Source: Agapanthus africanus
Lineage: Eukaryota > Streptophyta > Magnoliopsida > Asparagales > Amaryllidaceae
Direction: 5' to 3'
Length of the DNA stretch: 64,000 nucleotides
Assembly: GCA_030015575.1 (NCBI GenBank)
Contig: JASDDO010000018.1
Span: forward strand, 377,761,908 to 377,825,907
A program made the translations under genes and the position numbers. This document shows positions 24,301 to 36,868 of this stretch, in pieces. The notes beneath the pieces were generated by a model. The model saw only the letters and a program-made list of their open reading frames with translations. It did no database searches and had not been told where the DNA came from. The first letter of the stretch is position 1; every line of letters begins with the position of its first letter.

Positions 24301-25500
24301 ACAACAGCGGATATTCAAAACCAAATATTTGCCGACCGGCAAACAGCCCAGGTGATTTCCTCAAATATCACTGATTACAACGAATCCCGATATAATGAGG
24401 ATGATCACCCAATTCCCAATAACTTACTCCCACTCATCATCTGTAAAACCATACAGATGTGAGAATCATACCTGGTAAATACATACCCTGGAGCAAGTGT
24501 CTAATCGGGAAATCAGTTTTCCTTTAACAGTACACAGTAAAGCTGAAACATTGAAATGTTTCGATGGGGTATCCCGGTATTCCTAGTAATGCCTCTTCCA
24601 GATTCACGACTGTAACCGTATAATTCTTTGCCACCTCCCCAAATCCCTTCATATGTCTTTAGTCTTTACCTTCTGCACACCCCTTAGGCCAAATGGTTTT
24701 CTTCCTTCCCTACCGTTCGGCATCAGCCTATGGTTTGGAAGAAGACTATCCAATAAGCATAATGGGTGTACTGTCCCAATCCTAGGAACACTCGCAATGC
24801 GAGAGGAGGTGAAGATAAAAGACACCTGAATAAATCTTATTCCTATTTCTCCTGAACCAGAATCCATCCCCGAACTGGAACAAGTTCCTTTCGAGTTCGT
24901 ATATAACCATACGATGGAGTATCCAATAAACTGTGGATCTTCGTAGTGATACGGAGTGTCCTGGAGAAATACAAAGGTGATTTTAGGATTGGCGAAGAAA
25001 TACCTGGTTTGGTCGTGAATATCTGTTGCAATTTACTTTGCCCTCTTACTAGTCCCTTGCTTTGTCTTAACTTAATACCTTCTGCACACCATCGTTATGC
25101 TTATTGGTTTTCTTCATTCCCCACCGTTCGGCACCAGCCTAAGGTTTGGAAGAAGACTATCTAATTTGCCTAATAGGTGTACTATCTCCTAAACCAAGGA
25201 GTACTCGCATTCTGAGAGAAGGTAAAAGGAAAAGACAACTGAAAAGTCCTATCCGTTTCCTCCAGAACCTGAAACCATCCTCGAATAAATTCCTTCGAGT
25301 TCATATCTAACCATACGATGGTTTTGTCCAATGGAAGTGGACGTTCGTAGTAACACGGGGTGTCCTGGAGAAAAGGGTAAAAGTAGGAGTGGCAATGAGG
25401 TTTGCAACTCTGACAATCCAAAAGCCAGTGTTTAAGAAGGTTCGGTCAACTTGGTCACTGAGTCATAGTCTTAGGGTCGAGTCAATGGTCGCTGCCAAAG
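24300..25500 (-). repeat. Uncharacterised interior of E with a diverged tandem duplication
   Basis: Two imperfect copies of a roughly 350-400-bp segment lie at about 24650-24990 and 25070-25405. Each begins with a CACC/CTACCGTTCGGC stretch and runs through CATACGATGG to a GGTGTCCTGGAGAAA block. They would lie where gag is expected, but I find no recognisable Gag motif in any frame. No function is proposed. Confidence 0.6.
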
Positions 25501-27782
25501 AGAGAGAGAAAAGAAACACTCAGCGTGCACTCTAACCTAGATCAGAATGGTTACCAATTTATCTAATCTGGAAACCTCCCACTGTACCTCAAATTCTCCT
25601 CCAAACCTGAAAGAAGAATTAGTCGGGGTCACCCGAGGAGTAAACTAACTCATCAGTGGGAATCGGGATCCAACTATCATCGCATGATAACGTGACGGAA
25701 TCCGCTCACGTCATCACACTCCAGAAGGTATGCGCATATCTGGCAAGTTTCAATTCTTTTGAAACTCCCGATGTGATTTCTGCCCCATGCTCTTATGACC
25801 TTGACTTTGGCCAACAAATCATAAGTCACATGTCAAGTTCTACCCGTCATTCTCCAGGTTGATTCGAATCCACCCGCACAAGCCCTTGACTTTGGCCAAC
25901 AAGGCTATACGACTGTTCCAAACCAACGCATCTATCTATGCTGCATATGAATAACCAACAGCTACCAAACACTGTGCCTTGACTTTGGCCAACAAACACA
26001 GCTTGAATACTATTGACTACCCAGATGAAACGACGGAGGGCTACGAATGGTTTCTGGCGAAAACCTTTAACGTAAAGAACTTGATATCGTTGAAGGAACT
26101 GATAGCTTTTAAAAATATAGTGACGAAAACCGTTGCTAAAGAGGTCACTCCCGGTGAAGGGATCTCGGCTCTTTCCCCGTAGAATGGGGTGCAGGATATT
26201 CCAACTGAATACCACGGTGCAAAGCAAAAGTAATCGGCTATAGTGAAGTTAATGCCCTGACGCAAACTTCTGTCCAAGGGGTCACTCCCGGTGAAGGGAT
26301 CTCGGCCCTTGCCTCGTCGACTGAGGAGCAGGATATTCCAACTGAATATCACGATGCAAAACAAAAGTGAACGTCCTTGCAATAACAGCTTTTTGAAAAG
26401 TGTTCCAACAACATCAGATTAGGTTTGTTTTTAACTTGCATTGATCCGAATCAACGCAGTCCCATCAAATGATCACACCAAAAAGAACGAAAATATACTG
26501 ATGTACGTATATGCCATCCGCATTCGCCACTGGGTCCCGTCATTACCCGTTAGGTTAGCTAACTAACGACAGAGCGGGGACTGGACTAGCGCGGATGAAA
26601 AACATATACAACATCTACTAATATATATACCAATATATTATATTCGCTCAAGGCGTGATAAAAAATGCTACACCACAGAAAATGAACAGTATCACAGAAA
26701 CAATACAGATATCTGGGATCCCCGGGTTTCACAGAGCCACTACTGAAACCCGACGTTCCCCTGATCGTGTGGATAGCCTGTGCAATGAAATCCTAGACCC
26801 CTACGGGCGCGGCAAGTTACCCGCCGAAACCTGAAGCGAGGCAGCCCCCTTCAGCAACGTGAATGGACCACCCAGCACTTCACGGAATCCGGTAACTTAG
26901 GTACCCCTCCTGGGTCAACCTGTACCCCCTACGAGTGCGGCGAATAGCCCGCCAATTCTAGAGTGAAGCCCCCTCCGTCTCAATGCCATGAGATGCGGGC
27001 TTGTTGCCCTCTAGAACCCGGCTATCCGTGCACCCCTCCGCGGGGTAATCCTAGTACAGAAAGTAAAATATACATACAACGGGTACATCGACCGCAACCT
27101 GGTCGTGCCCCAAAATAATAATACAATCAGGCAGTGACGGCAGTCCACATGTCGGACGCTCGCCCCGCAATATCAAATGTACATAATACAACAAAATAGT
27201 ACTAGCATTGCATCCAGGCTATCCCCCACGACCGATCCGCAACATCACAGCAAAACACAAAACATCAACGTGAAAGTCACGTTCGCAAATCCGTCTAACC
27301 GAGCTATAGCAGTTAGACTGGATTTACCGATCAAGTGACATTCACGGTCGCAGATATAATGTAAATACTGTGAAATAATGTGTTTAAAATATCCGATCGA
27401 TCAAATTTTAACAAGTGGGCCCCCAAGCATTACTGTAGCAGATCAGGAAATTCTGGGACCAATATTAATATTCCAAAACCCCAATTTTAACCCCAGAAGG
27501 ATACTGTAGAAATTTGGTGCAGGGATCCCAACAGTGTGCGGCGGAACCGCGGCGCAAAGGGGGGTTTGGCCGCGGTTCCGTGCTTCCACAGTGGACTCAC
27601 CCTGTCGAATTTCTACAGTAGCCTTGTAATCTCCAGTACATCAATTTTATACAAACTGAAAAAATTTTGGAGACCAAAAAATTTCAACAGAAAACTGTCG
27701 TTTTGAAAAACACGGTTTTGGAACTTTTTGATCGATCGGAAATGGAAACACATTAAACCAAGCTAGACTAAGTTAATGGCGA
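25500..27782 (-). other. Leader of element E
   Basis: On the minus strand this is collinear with C's and D's leaders. It has a stem-loop at 27543-27579, three TTGGCCAAAGTCAAGG-like blocks (about 25797, 25882 and 25978), and a 138-bp tandem duplication starting at 26143 and 26281. Near 25485-25510 it ends, reading leftward, in a TCTCTCTCTCTTTGGCAG stretch that parallels the 3' splice-like sequence before C's gag. Confidence 0.7.
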
Positions 27783-27796
27783 GGCTCTGATACCAA
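27783..27796 (-). other. Primer-binding site of element E
   Basis: Minus strand TTGGTATCAGAGCC, directly after the LTR end. Confidence 0.9.
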
Positions 27797-30049
27797 TGTA
27801 AGTGCACGGCGGCGCCCCGGCCGTCAATCTGACGGCCAAATGCGGAAGCGGTGATAAACTTTAAATTTTACTTGAACTGGCAAACCGCCGCGCACTAATA
27901 CCCGGATCGAACCATTAATTAGTCCTGGTTAACTACAAGATGGGGAAGAGAGATATACCGACTGATCCGAGTCCTCCGGTCTTCTTGTCGTCGTCCCGAT
28001 CTCCTACGGAAGCTCCGGTCTCCACCTCGTCGCCGGAAGTGCACCACATCGCCTACTTCTTTTACGGGCTCCCACCTCAATGCCGAGGCAACTCGGGCAC
28101 GAAGCTGGCTAGTCGACGTGCCCAAGATTTGCTGTAGAATGTTGTGTGGATTACATGTCTCACTTTGGGGTTCATGGAGGTGCCATTTTGGTGGAGGGAT
28201 GATACAAGAATTATGTGGAGGAACTAAGGGGTTTTTGGAGCATGAAATGAACAAGATTCCCACCCTCAAAAATTTGGACAGCCCTTGCCTAATATGTCCG
28301 GCCTCTCTTGGTGGGGGAGTGAGTGAGAATGAGGGAGAGAGGTGATAGAATAAGAGAGCCATCCAATAATACAAAATGGAGAGAGAGAGAAGGCTATCAT
28401 GCAAAAAGAATCATCACCAAATCAAAACCCACACTCAACCACCTACCACCAACCTCATCATCAACAACCATGATGAGCCAAAAGTCAAGCCATGATCAAC
28501 TAAAGAAAGTCAAGATATGGTGCTATAATCATGATGCAACAAAAATGCAAAGACCCCCTTCCACAACCACTTATTTGCAACAATGCAAATAAGCCCTCCT
28601 CCACCAATCTTCGGCCAATGAACGATACAAAGGAAATTGGCCGAAACAGAAAGCAAACTGGCAACTCCAGAAAACTGGTCCCGTAATAAATTACAGGAAA
28701 ACCTCGATACTGTGCATACACACCCGCATTTGTATTTCGACCGAAGTACAAATGCAATGAGACAAAATCCACACTGTACTATACCAGAATCCGGCTTAAA
28801 CCAAAGCCGGCTAGTAATATCCGTTCGACCCTGATCCGTGCAATACCGCACGTATCTGATCGAACCCTGCCAAATATCCATACGGCCTATAGTACAAACT
28901 GTCCGATCCTGATCTGTGCAATACCGCACGTATCTGATCGGACCTTGCCATATCTCCATACGGCCTCTACAACCTTTCGCCCGAAAGCTGAGTAACTGAA
29001 TGTGGGGGACTCTAAAGACTCGTCAACGCCTTGGTTGTGGATTTAACCACAAGCACGTCAGAGGTATAAGACAATACGTAACGGGCTATCAGGTATTGAC
29101 TAAAAGGGATGTCTGTGAGTGAACTCAGCCTGACAACCCTACTGAGCCTGTCAGTGACAATATCCGTACAGTCCGGTCCGTTTGTCTATGAGTATCGCAT
29201 GGCGGGCCTAGAGGGTTGGTAAAAGTCAGACCCCCAAAAGCGGTACAAGTCGTGTCGGAGTGTAGCCCAGAACACCCTGAGATACTACTGGAATACCTAC
29301 CAGTAAATCTCCTTGCCTCGGCCGAGGGCTTCGTGTAATGGCTCTCCTAGACACAGCGCGACCTCACCCCCAATACCGGGAGAGACGAACCCCTGAAGAT
29401 ACGCTCACTGCCTCCATGTGGCTCGGGACTGTACCCAACTAAAACCTGTTTGCACGACTCCTTTGAGCCGTGGTAGGGTAGTAATCAAAGTACAGTGGGA
29501 ACTCACACAAGACAAATGACGATCCCCAGGTCGATGAACTAACCTGTACACATGTCACCAGGGAACTGCCATCTGACGTCTGGTATATGACCAACTAGCA
29601 GGTTCCCGGCGAGTCCTGTCCGGTGTACTCATAACCCAATGAGCACCTGTATACATCTTAGGTGAACGAACTGACACCAGTGGCTTGTGAGACCGGCCAC
29701 CGCCCCTCGTCGGGGTCTCAAATGTATACACTAGTCTACTCTGGAGTATCGATGCCCTGTCTCGAAACTCACACGACTAGGGACCATTTAAGGATATGCT
29801 TATAGACCCCAGCTCCCACTTATATGATCGCCCTCATACTGCTGGTGGTCAAGCAAGAATCCTAGGGGCTCTATCAACGTGTAATAGCAACTTGTCAGGT
29901 CACCTAAAGCAGTACACGATGATAAAGGTAAACCAGATAGCATACTATCATCTCGAGTAAGATTGTCCTACCGGGATAGGTCCTCCATCAATCATTGCAA
30001 TCACGTGCCTGTGACCCAATAATTGACTCTGAGGGCACTATCTCCAACA
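27797..30049 (-). repeat. 5' LTR of element E
   Basis: This 2,253-bp LTR reads TGTTGGAGATAG to CTTACA on the minus strand. It contains a 78-bp tandem duplication at 28831-28986 (units start CTGATCCGTG and CTGATCTGTG). Blocks at 29000-29950 are shared with the LTRs of C, D and X. The frames at 28510-28959 are produced by this duplication and are not treated as genes. Confidence 0.85.
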
Positions 30050-31271
30050 GTTTCGAGCAGGTCATCAAGAGTAGGGACTCTGTAAGAATGGCTGGATGCT
30101 TAGCGATCTGAGATGGAATCCATGTACACCAACAAAGTATGGACTTTGGTTGCTATATCTGAAGGGTTAAATCCCCATCAGGAGCAAGTAAATCTTAAGA
30201 AGATTACTTGGTGTAGATGGAAAAGTTGAGACTTTCAAAGCTAGACTTGTTAAAGGTTTTAGTCATCAACCAGGTGTGGATAATGATGAAACTTTTTCTA
30301 GGGACTATGCTTAAGTCCATCCAGATCCTACTTGCCATTGCTACATACCATGACTACGATATCTGGTGGTTGGGTGCCATGACTACTTTTCTAAATAATG
30401 ATTTAGAAGAGAACGTCTATAAGAACACAGCCAGAGGGCTTCATGAACAGTGGGAGCAGCGGAAACGTGTGCAAGTTGCTTTATATAATGAAGCAAGCAT
30501 CGCGGAGTTGGAACATCTGTTTTGATGAGTTAGTCAAACAGTTTGACATCATCAAAATGGTAGATGAACCAAGTATATACAAAACGGTAGTAGAGAGTAA
30601 GGTGGTTATCTTCGTATTGTACGTGGACAACATACTCTTGATAGGAAAAGAGTTTCCTATGCTACGATCGGTCGATCTCCTATTATCACAAAGATTCTCC
30701 AATAGGATCAAAGTGATACCTCCTAAATCCTGAGTTTTCATCTATGAGATAGATGTAACTGGATGCTAGGATTCTCACTAGAAGTAGTGAGATGGTATCA
30801 ATCGATCCTGGGGAGAATCACTGGAAGGGTTCCAGGGTGATAAAGACGACTGAATGTCAGTCACAGGCATTGTCTTTACCCTCAGTAAAGGGACGGTATG
30901 TTGGAAGAGTTCCAAGCTAGATACCGTGGCAAACTAGACGATAAAGGCTGGTAACATCGTTATTTAAGATACTACCAAAGAGGCAGTTTGGGTGTATATT
31001 GGTTCATAAGATGAACTAGGTTCCTGCCATTGTATGACAATGGAAGTGTGGTTTTGGCCCTGGAACCCTGGTCCCATCAGTGACCCAGACATATTCTGAG
31101 GCAGCATCACCTGATCATGGAGATAGATGATCTCCGGGGTGATCGAGGTTAGGAGAGTAGACTAAGAGGACAACACGGCGGATCCACTCACGAAGGCTTT
31201 TTCCCAGAGAGAGACTTATATGGGATGGTTGAGTATGTGATACTGCAACCACTGCTACAGATGGCCCTAGT
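30050..31271 (+). pseudogene. pol: Decayed copia pol of element D (RT and RNase H)
   Basis: This stretch aligns with C from about 35286 to the polypurine tract but is some 350 bp shorter. Recognisable parts are KSIQILLAIATYHDYDIW, a degraded FLN.DLEE block near 30390, and YVDN at about 30620 where C has YVDD, so the second catalytic Asp is Asn. The C-terminal DPLTKA-like end is near 31180. Stops and shifts are frequent. It is what remains of D's own polymerase after E's insertion and decay. Confidence 0.82.
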
Positions 31272-31284
31272 GCAAGTGGGAGAT
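31272..31284 (+). other. Polypurine tract of element D
   Basis: GCAAGTGGGAGAT, identical to that of element C, directly before the 3' LTR. Confidence 0.88.
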
Positions 31285-33507
31285 TGTTAGTTATATGTAT
31301 GCCCTAGAGGCCATTACTGTACATTGGATGTATATTGTAGTGGATGCTGGGACATATATAGGTAGGACTTTCTTGCTCGACATGATAGTACGCTATCTGG
31401 TTGCTCTTTATCTTAACGTGTATACTTTCTGTCTCTCTGTTACATGTTGATAAAGCCCTTAGGATGTGTACTCGACTTCCAGGACTGTGATGCAGATCAT
31501 ACTAGTGGGGCCTGGATAGTCCATGAGTACATCCTTCAATGTTCCTAGTCGAGGGAATATCGAGACGGGGCATCGATATTCCAGAGTAGACTAGCGTATA
31601 TCTTCTCGACCCATGCGATGGGCGATGGATGATCCCATATCCATTGGTGTTTGACATCAGAGATGGTATACAGGTGCTCAGTGGAGACTGGGTACACTGA
31701 ACGGACTCGCCGAGAACTCCCAGATGGTATTATACCTCACGTCAAATGGCAGTTCTCTGGTGACACTGGTACAGCTTAGTCTGTTGACCCGAGATCGTCA
31801 TAGAGCCTTGTGTGTCTCCCACTGTGCTTTGATTTCCACCCTACCACGGCTCTACTGAGTCGTGCAAACAGGTGGTTTTTGGGTACAGTCCCGATTCACA
31901 TGGAGGCAATGAGCGATAGGAGGGGATTCGTCTCTCCCGGTATTGGGGGTTGATGTTGCGCTATGCACGACTGGCCATAACAGGAAATCCCTGGCCAGGG
32001 TTGCTGCGATATACTGGTAAGAGTTATCAGTAGTTTCACGATTGTCATGGACCTCACGTCGGCATGACTTATCGAGCTATTGGGGTCTGACGTTTACCAC
32101 CCCTAGGCGAGATATGCGACATATCAGACGAACAGACCGGACTGTACGGTAAGTGTTACTGGTTGGATTCACAGGAGTGTGACCGGGCTTGCTCGTCGAT
32201 CTTCTGATCGCTCAATACCCGGGTAGCCGTTACGTTTAGCAGACCGCTTGCGGCTTGTGGATGCTTGATATGATCATCATCTGCTGCCGGCGTATTGACG
32301 TGTCTTTAGAGTCCTACACAGAGGTTTCCTGGCTCAAGCGAAACGAAATAGGAGCGCATATGAGATACGTGCGGGATCGAGAATAATGCGTGTATGTGAT
32401 ACCGTATTTCATTCTCGCGATGAATGTGTCGAATGGTTGTATGCGATATAACCTAGTTATCGAATCAAGGATTGATTCGATAAGTCGATACATTGGATAC
32501 TAGCCGGTTATATGCGACATGACCGGATCATTGAATCAAGTGTTGATTTAATGATTTAATGTATAATTATATATTTGATATATTACTTTGCATCAACCAG
32601 TATTGGTTCACTTTAAATGGATTTACTCACTTGAAATGCACATTATTTATGTGATATATTTTTTTGTGCACTTGATTGTATCATGTTTGATGATACATTC
32701 TAGCTTGGGTTTGTGTAAAGAATTAAACCATGGTTAGTTAGTGATTAGGGTTTCATTTCATTTACTTATTCTTTTATCTATTTATTTATTTATTTATTTT
32801 AGAATAGAAGAAAAGGGAATGGTGGCTTGTTTTGTTTGCTTGTTGAAGCTTCTTGATGCTTTGAACAAGTCCACCATTCTTGTCTCTTCTCTAACCCTAA
32901 CCACTCATCTAACCTTAGTTAAATCTCTACACTAAACCATGGTTGAAGACATGATAAGTATTCATTTTTTATTTTCTTTTTGAATAACTCATCATATATC
33001 TTCTTCTTCTTCTTCATCTTCTTCTTCCATGAAGAAAAGCTTGCTACATCAATGGCAAGTGATGAAAACAAGTGAGAAATCCAATTCTAAAGTGAACCCA
33101 CTTCCTATTTCTTCATCCTCTACCTCTTGCCAAGTAGTATAGGGTGTTTTCTTCACAAGTTTCATGACTTGGTGAAGTGGGAGCTTGATCTAGTGATGCC
33201 TCGACGTAGATCATCTTCGGCATCGAAGCCGACGACCAAGCCCGCCCATTTCTTCGATGAAGCCGATGCTAGAGTCCGGGATCCGATTTGGACAGCGGAG
33301 GGACATCGTCGCGGAGCTCAGGAAGTGGTGGACCGGATCTACAAAGGTTGTAACTCCTTTCCTTTAGCATTTAATTCGTTTACATGCTTGCATCGCCTCA
33401 TTATCTAGTTAACGATCCGTATTAGGGATTGTAGGCACAAGGAAAAATTTGAATTAGCCATGTTTGATCACTTGTGAGACTTCATTAGTGTGCCTAGGAA
33501 CCCTACA
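31285..33507 (+). repeat. 3' LTR of element D
   Basis: This 2,223-bp near-identical copy of 17314-19533 ends CCCTACA and is followed by the repeated CTTTG. Confidence 0.92.
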
Positions 33508-33512
33508 CTTTG

Positions 33513-36500
33513 TTTGTAGGAGGATCTTCCTCTTCTAGGTCCAAGGCGAAAGCCAAGGGAAAGAAGAAGAAAACCCCCGCCAAACCAAGGGGCGGTGTTA
33601 GTAAAGTGGATACAAAAGGAAAGGCAAAAGCAACAAAGAAAGCAGGGAAGCTTGTGGATAAGGAAGAATGCTTTTACTGTCACAAGAGTGGACACTGGAA
33701 GATGGATTGCAGGGCTTGGAAAGCCAGAACACAGGATCTGAAGCAAGTTACGGCTTCAGCTTCAGGTGTGTATGTTATTGAAAACTGTCTATCAATAAAC
33801 TCTACTTCCTGGGTATTGGATACCGGATCAGGATCTCATATCTGTAATTCTTTGCAGGCGTTGAGAAATCATAGGGTTTTGAAAGCAGGTGACATGACCC
33901 TCAAAGTTGCAAACGGAGCTAGCATGGATGCTAAGGCCGTGGGGGACTATCACCTGGGAATGTCAGATGGACATGTTTTGGTTTTACGTAATTGCTTTTT
34001 TGTACCCAACGCAACTTATAATATCATTTCTGTATCTTTGATTTCTAAAGAAGGTTATGAATTTGCGTTTGTAAGTAATGTTGTAAACATTCACCTTAAT
34101 CAAGTTCTGATTGGGTCAGGTACATTAAGAAATGGTATATACGTATTAAACCAACCACAGATTTTCAATGTCCAGAATACACACAAAAGAAAGTCTCCGG
34201 AAATAAATCAGACTTTCTTATGGCATTGTAGACTGGGTCACATCAATGAGAGAAGGTTGACGAAGTTACATACAGAAGGATATATGGATCCGTTCGAATA
34301 TCAATCATATGCCACTTGTCAATCATGTCTCAAAGGAAAGATGACAAAGACTCTGTTCACTGGACACGGAGTAAGAGCGAGCGAGCTCTTGGGACTCGTA
34401 CACAGCGACGTGTGCAGTCCAATGTCTACACATGAGCGAAACGGTTATTCTTACTTCATTACTTTTACGGATGACTTTTCAAGGTACGGTTATGTCTTCT
34501 TAATGAAACATAAATCCAAAACTTTTGGAAAATTCCAGGAATATAAGAATGAAGTAGAAAAACAAACCGGCAAAAGTATCAAGACACTAAGATCGGATCG
34601 AGGTGGTGAATACTTGAGTGCCGAGTTCCTGGACTATTTAAAAGAGAATGGAATTCTCTCTCAGCTTACTCCTCCATACACCCCGCAACAAAACGGTGTA
34701 TCGGAGAGACGGAACCGCACCCTATTGGATATGGTACGGTCCATGATGAGTAACACTGAGTTACCGCGATCATTCTGGGGATATGCACTAGAATCAGCTG
34801 CATACCTTTTGAACCGAGTTCCAACTAAGACTGTGCCTACTACACCATATGAGATATGGAGTGGGAAGAAACCCTATCTTCAATATCTGAAGATCTGGGG
34901 ATGTCCGGCTTTTGTCAAAAAGCAGCATGCGGACAAACTCGAGGCACGCTCAGTACTGTGCAAGTTTGTGGGATACCCAAAGAACTCCAGGGGGTATCTC
35001 TTCTATTACGCAGAGGAACAAAAGATCATTGTTTCTCGTAATGCCCATTTTCTGGAACACCAGTTCTTAGAAAAGGAAACAAGTGGGAGCGAAACAGAAC
35101 TGGAAGAAATTCCAGAACCACAGACTATTACTGAAAGCTTAGTAGAACTAGAGGGTTCAAAAGAACATGACATTCCTACGCCGCTCCGCAGGAGTAGTAG
35201 GCAGTCTCATCCGCCCGAGAGATACTACGGTTTTCTCATAGACGGGGATAGAGAAGATTGCATCATTGATTATGATGAGCCGACTAGCTTCCAGCAGGCC
35301 ATTCAGAGCGTTGACTCGGTAAAATGGCTGGATGCAATGCGGACCGAAATGGAGTCCATGTACACCAACAAAGTATGGACGTTGGACGTTGCTCCAGATG
35401 GGGTAAAACCCGTAGGATGCAAGTGGATCTTCAAAAGGAAGATTGGTGTAGATGGACAGGTTGAGACCTATAAAGCTAGACTGGTTGCAAAGGGTTTTCG
35501 TCAAAGACCTGGTTTGGACTATAACGAGACTTTTTCTCCAGTAGCTATGCTGAAATCCATTCGGATCTTTCTTGCCATTGCTGCCTTTCACGATTATGAG
35601 ATTTGGCAGATGGACGTAAAGACCGCTTTTCTAAATGGAAATTTAGAGGAGTGTGTTTATATGGACCAGCCAGAGGGTTTCATTCAGAGTGGGAGTAGCG
35701 GAAAGGTGTGCAAGTTGCTTAAGTCCATCTACGGACTAAAGCAGGCATCGCGGAGTTGGAACATCTGTTTTGATGAGACGGTCAAAGAATTTGGCTTTAT
35801 CAAAAATCCAGATGAACCATGCATCTATAGTAGATTTGTAGCGAGAACTGTAGTATTCCTCGTTTTATACGTGGATGACATTCTCTTAATATGAAATGAC
35901 ATTCCTATGTTACAATCTGTCAAGGGGTTCTTGTCACACAGGTTCTCCATGAAAGACCTGGGTGATGCCTCATACATTCTGGGGATCCGGATCTATCGTG
36001 ACAGATCCAAGAGGATACTGGGACTCTCACAGTCCAGGTATATCGACACCATACTGAAAAGATTCAGTATGGAAGATTCCAAGCGTGGTAATCTACCGGC
36101 TTGTCACGGGATCACCCTCTCCAAAGAGATGTCTCCCAAGATTGATTTGGAAAGGGATCGCATGTCTATTATACTCTACGCTTCTGCGGTAGGCTCTATA
36201 ATGTATACGATGTTGTGTTCCAGACCAGATGTAGCTTATGCACTGAGTGTGGTAAGCCAGTATCAGTCAAACCCTGGGGAGAAACACTGGATAGCAGTAA
36301 AGAACATTCTCAAGTACCTGAGAAGGACTAAGGAGATGTTCTTGGTGTATGGCGGAAAAGACCTCAAGATCGAGGCCTTTGCTGACTCCAGCTTCCAGAG
36401 TGATAAGGATGATTCCAAGTCCATGTCGGGTTATGTCTTTACCCTCAATGGAGGGGCGGTGTGTTGGAAGAGTTCCAAACAGGAAACCGTTGCTGACTCG

Positions 36501-36854
36501 ACGATGGAAGCGGAATATATCGCTGCTGCAGATGCCGCAAAAGAAGCCGTCTGGATAAGGAAGTTCTTAACAGAACTTCAGGTGGTTCCGTCCATTGTTG
36601 ATCCAATACCACTGTATTGCGACAACAACGGGGCTATAGCTTTAGTGAAGGAACCCAGGTCCCATCAGAAGTCCAGACACATCTTGAGGCGGTATCACCC
36701 GATCAGGGAGATCGTGGGTCACCAGGAGATCGAGGTTCGGAGAGTTTCTACGGAAGATAACACTGCTGATCCACTCACAAAGGCCTTACCCCAGACTCAG
36801 TTCGAGCGGCTGATCGAGATGACAGGTCTTCGATACGCCAGTACATGGCCTTAG
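33513..36854 (+). pseudogene. gag-pol: gag C-terminus and pol of element C, one in-frame stop
   Basis: Continues gag-pol after element D, in the same frame. In order: basic gag tail; CCHC zinc knuckle at 33669-33710; aspartic protease with DTG at 33819-33827; integrase with HHCC near 34220-34335 and catalytic Asp 34407, Asp 34596 and Glu 34704 (35 residues between the last two, the D,D-35-E spacing); RT with KARLVAKGF, MDVKTAFLNGNLEE and YVDD at 35868-35879; RNase H (the ADSSFQSD and KSSKQETVADSTMEAEY blocks). A TGA at 35892-35894, three codons after YVDDILLI, falls where a Gly codon is usual. Everything else is open to TAG at 36852, so this is a recently broken copy. Confidence 0.93.
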
Positions 36855-36855
36855 T

Positions 36856-36868
36856 GCAAGTGGGAGAT
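36856..36868 (+). other. Polypurine tract of element C
   Basis: GCAAGTGGGAGAT directly precedes the 3' LTR. The same sequence precedes D's 3' LTR. Confidence 0.85.

Larger units (their letters stand above)
22650..30049 (-). mobile_element. Element E: inverted, 3'-truncated copia fragment inside D
   Basis: On the minus strand, E has a complete 5' LTR (30049 down to 27797), a primer-binding site, a leader with the same modules as C and D, and a decayed pol that breaks off in RNase H near 22650. There is no 3' LTR. The right border is exactly the LTR tip, next to D's pol sequence. The left border is ragged and falls in D's leader just before gag. This suggests a genuine insertion into D's pol followed by a deletion that removed E's 3' end and D's gag-to-integrase region. 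Confidence 0.8.
17314..33507 (+). mobile_element. Element D: chimeric, non-autonomous copia-type element inserted in C's gag
   Basis: D is flanked by CTTTG (17309-17313 and 33508-33512). Its LTRs are about 2.22 kb and nearly identical: I count some 25 differences, about 1%. The interior has D's own leader (19534 to about 22650), then an inverted fragment of another copia element (E), then a decayed plus-strand RT/RNase H remnant (30050-31271) and a polypurine tract. No intact gag, protease or integrase is present. The young LTRs around a ruined interior imply that D was moved by proteins supplied by another element. Confidence 0.9.

Noticed and set aside
30217..30733. Two open frames of about 100 codons as possible genes
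   Set aside because: They are fragments of D's decayed copia RT, bounded by stops and shifts relative to C.
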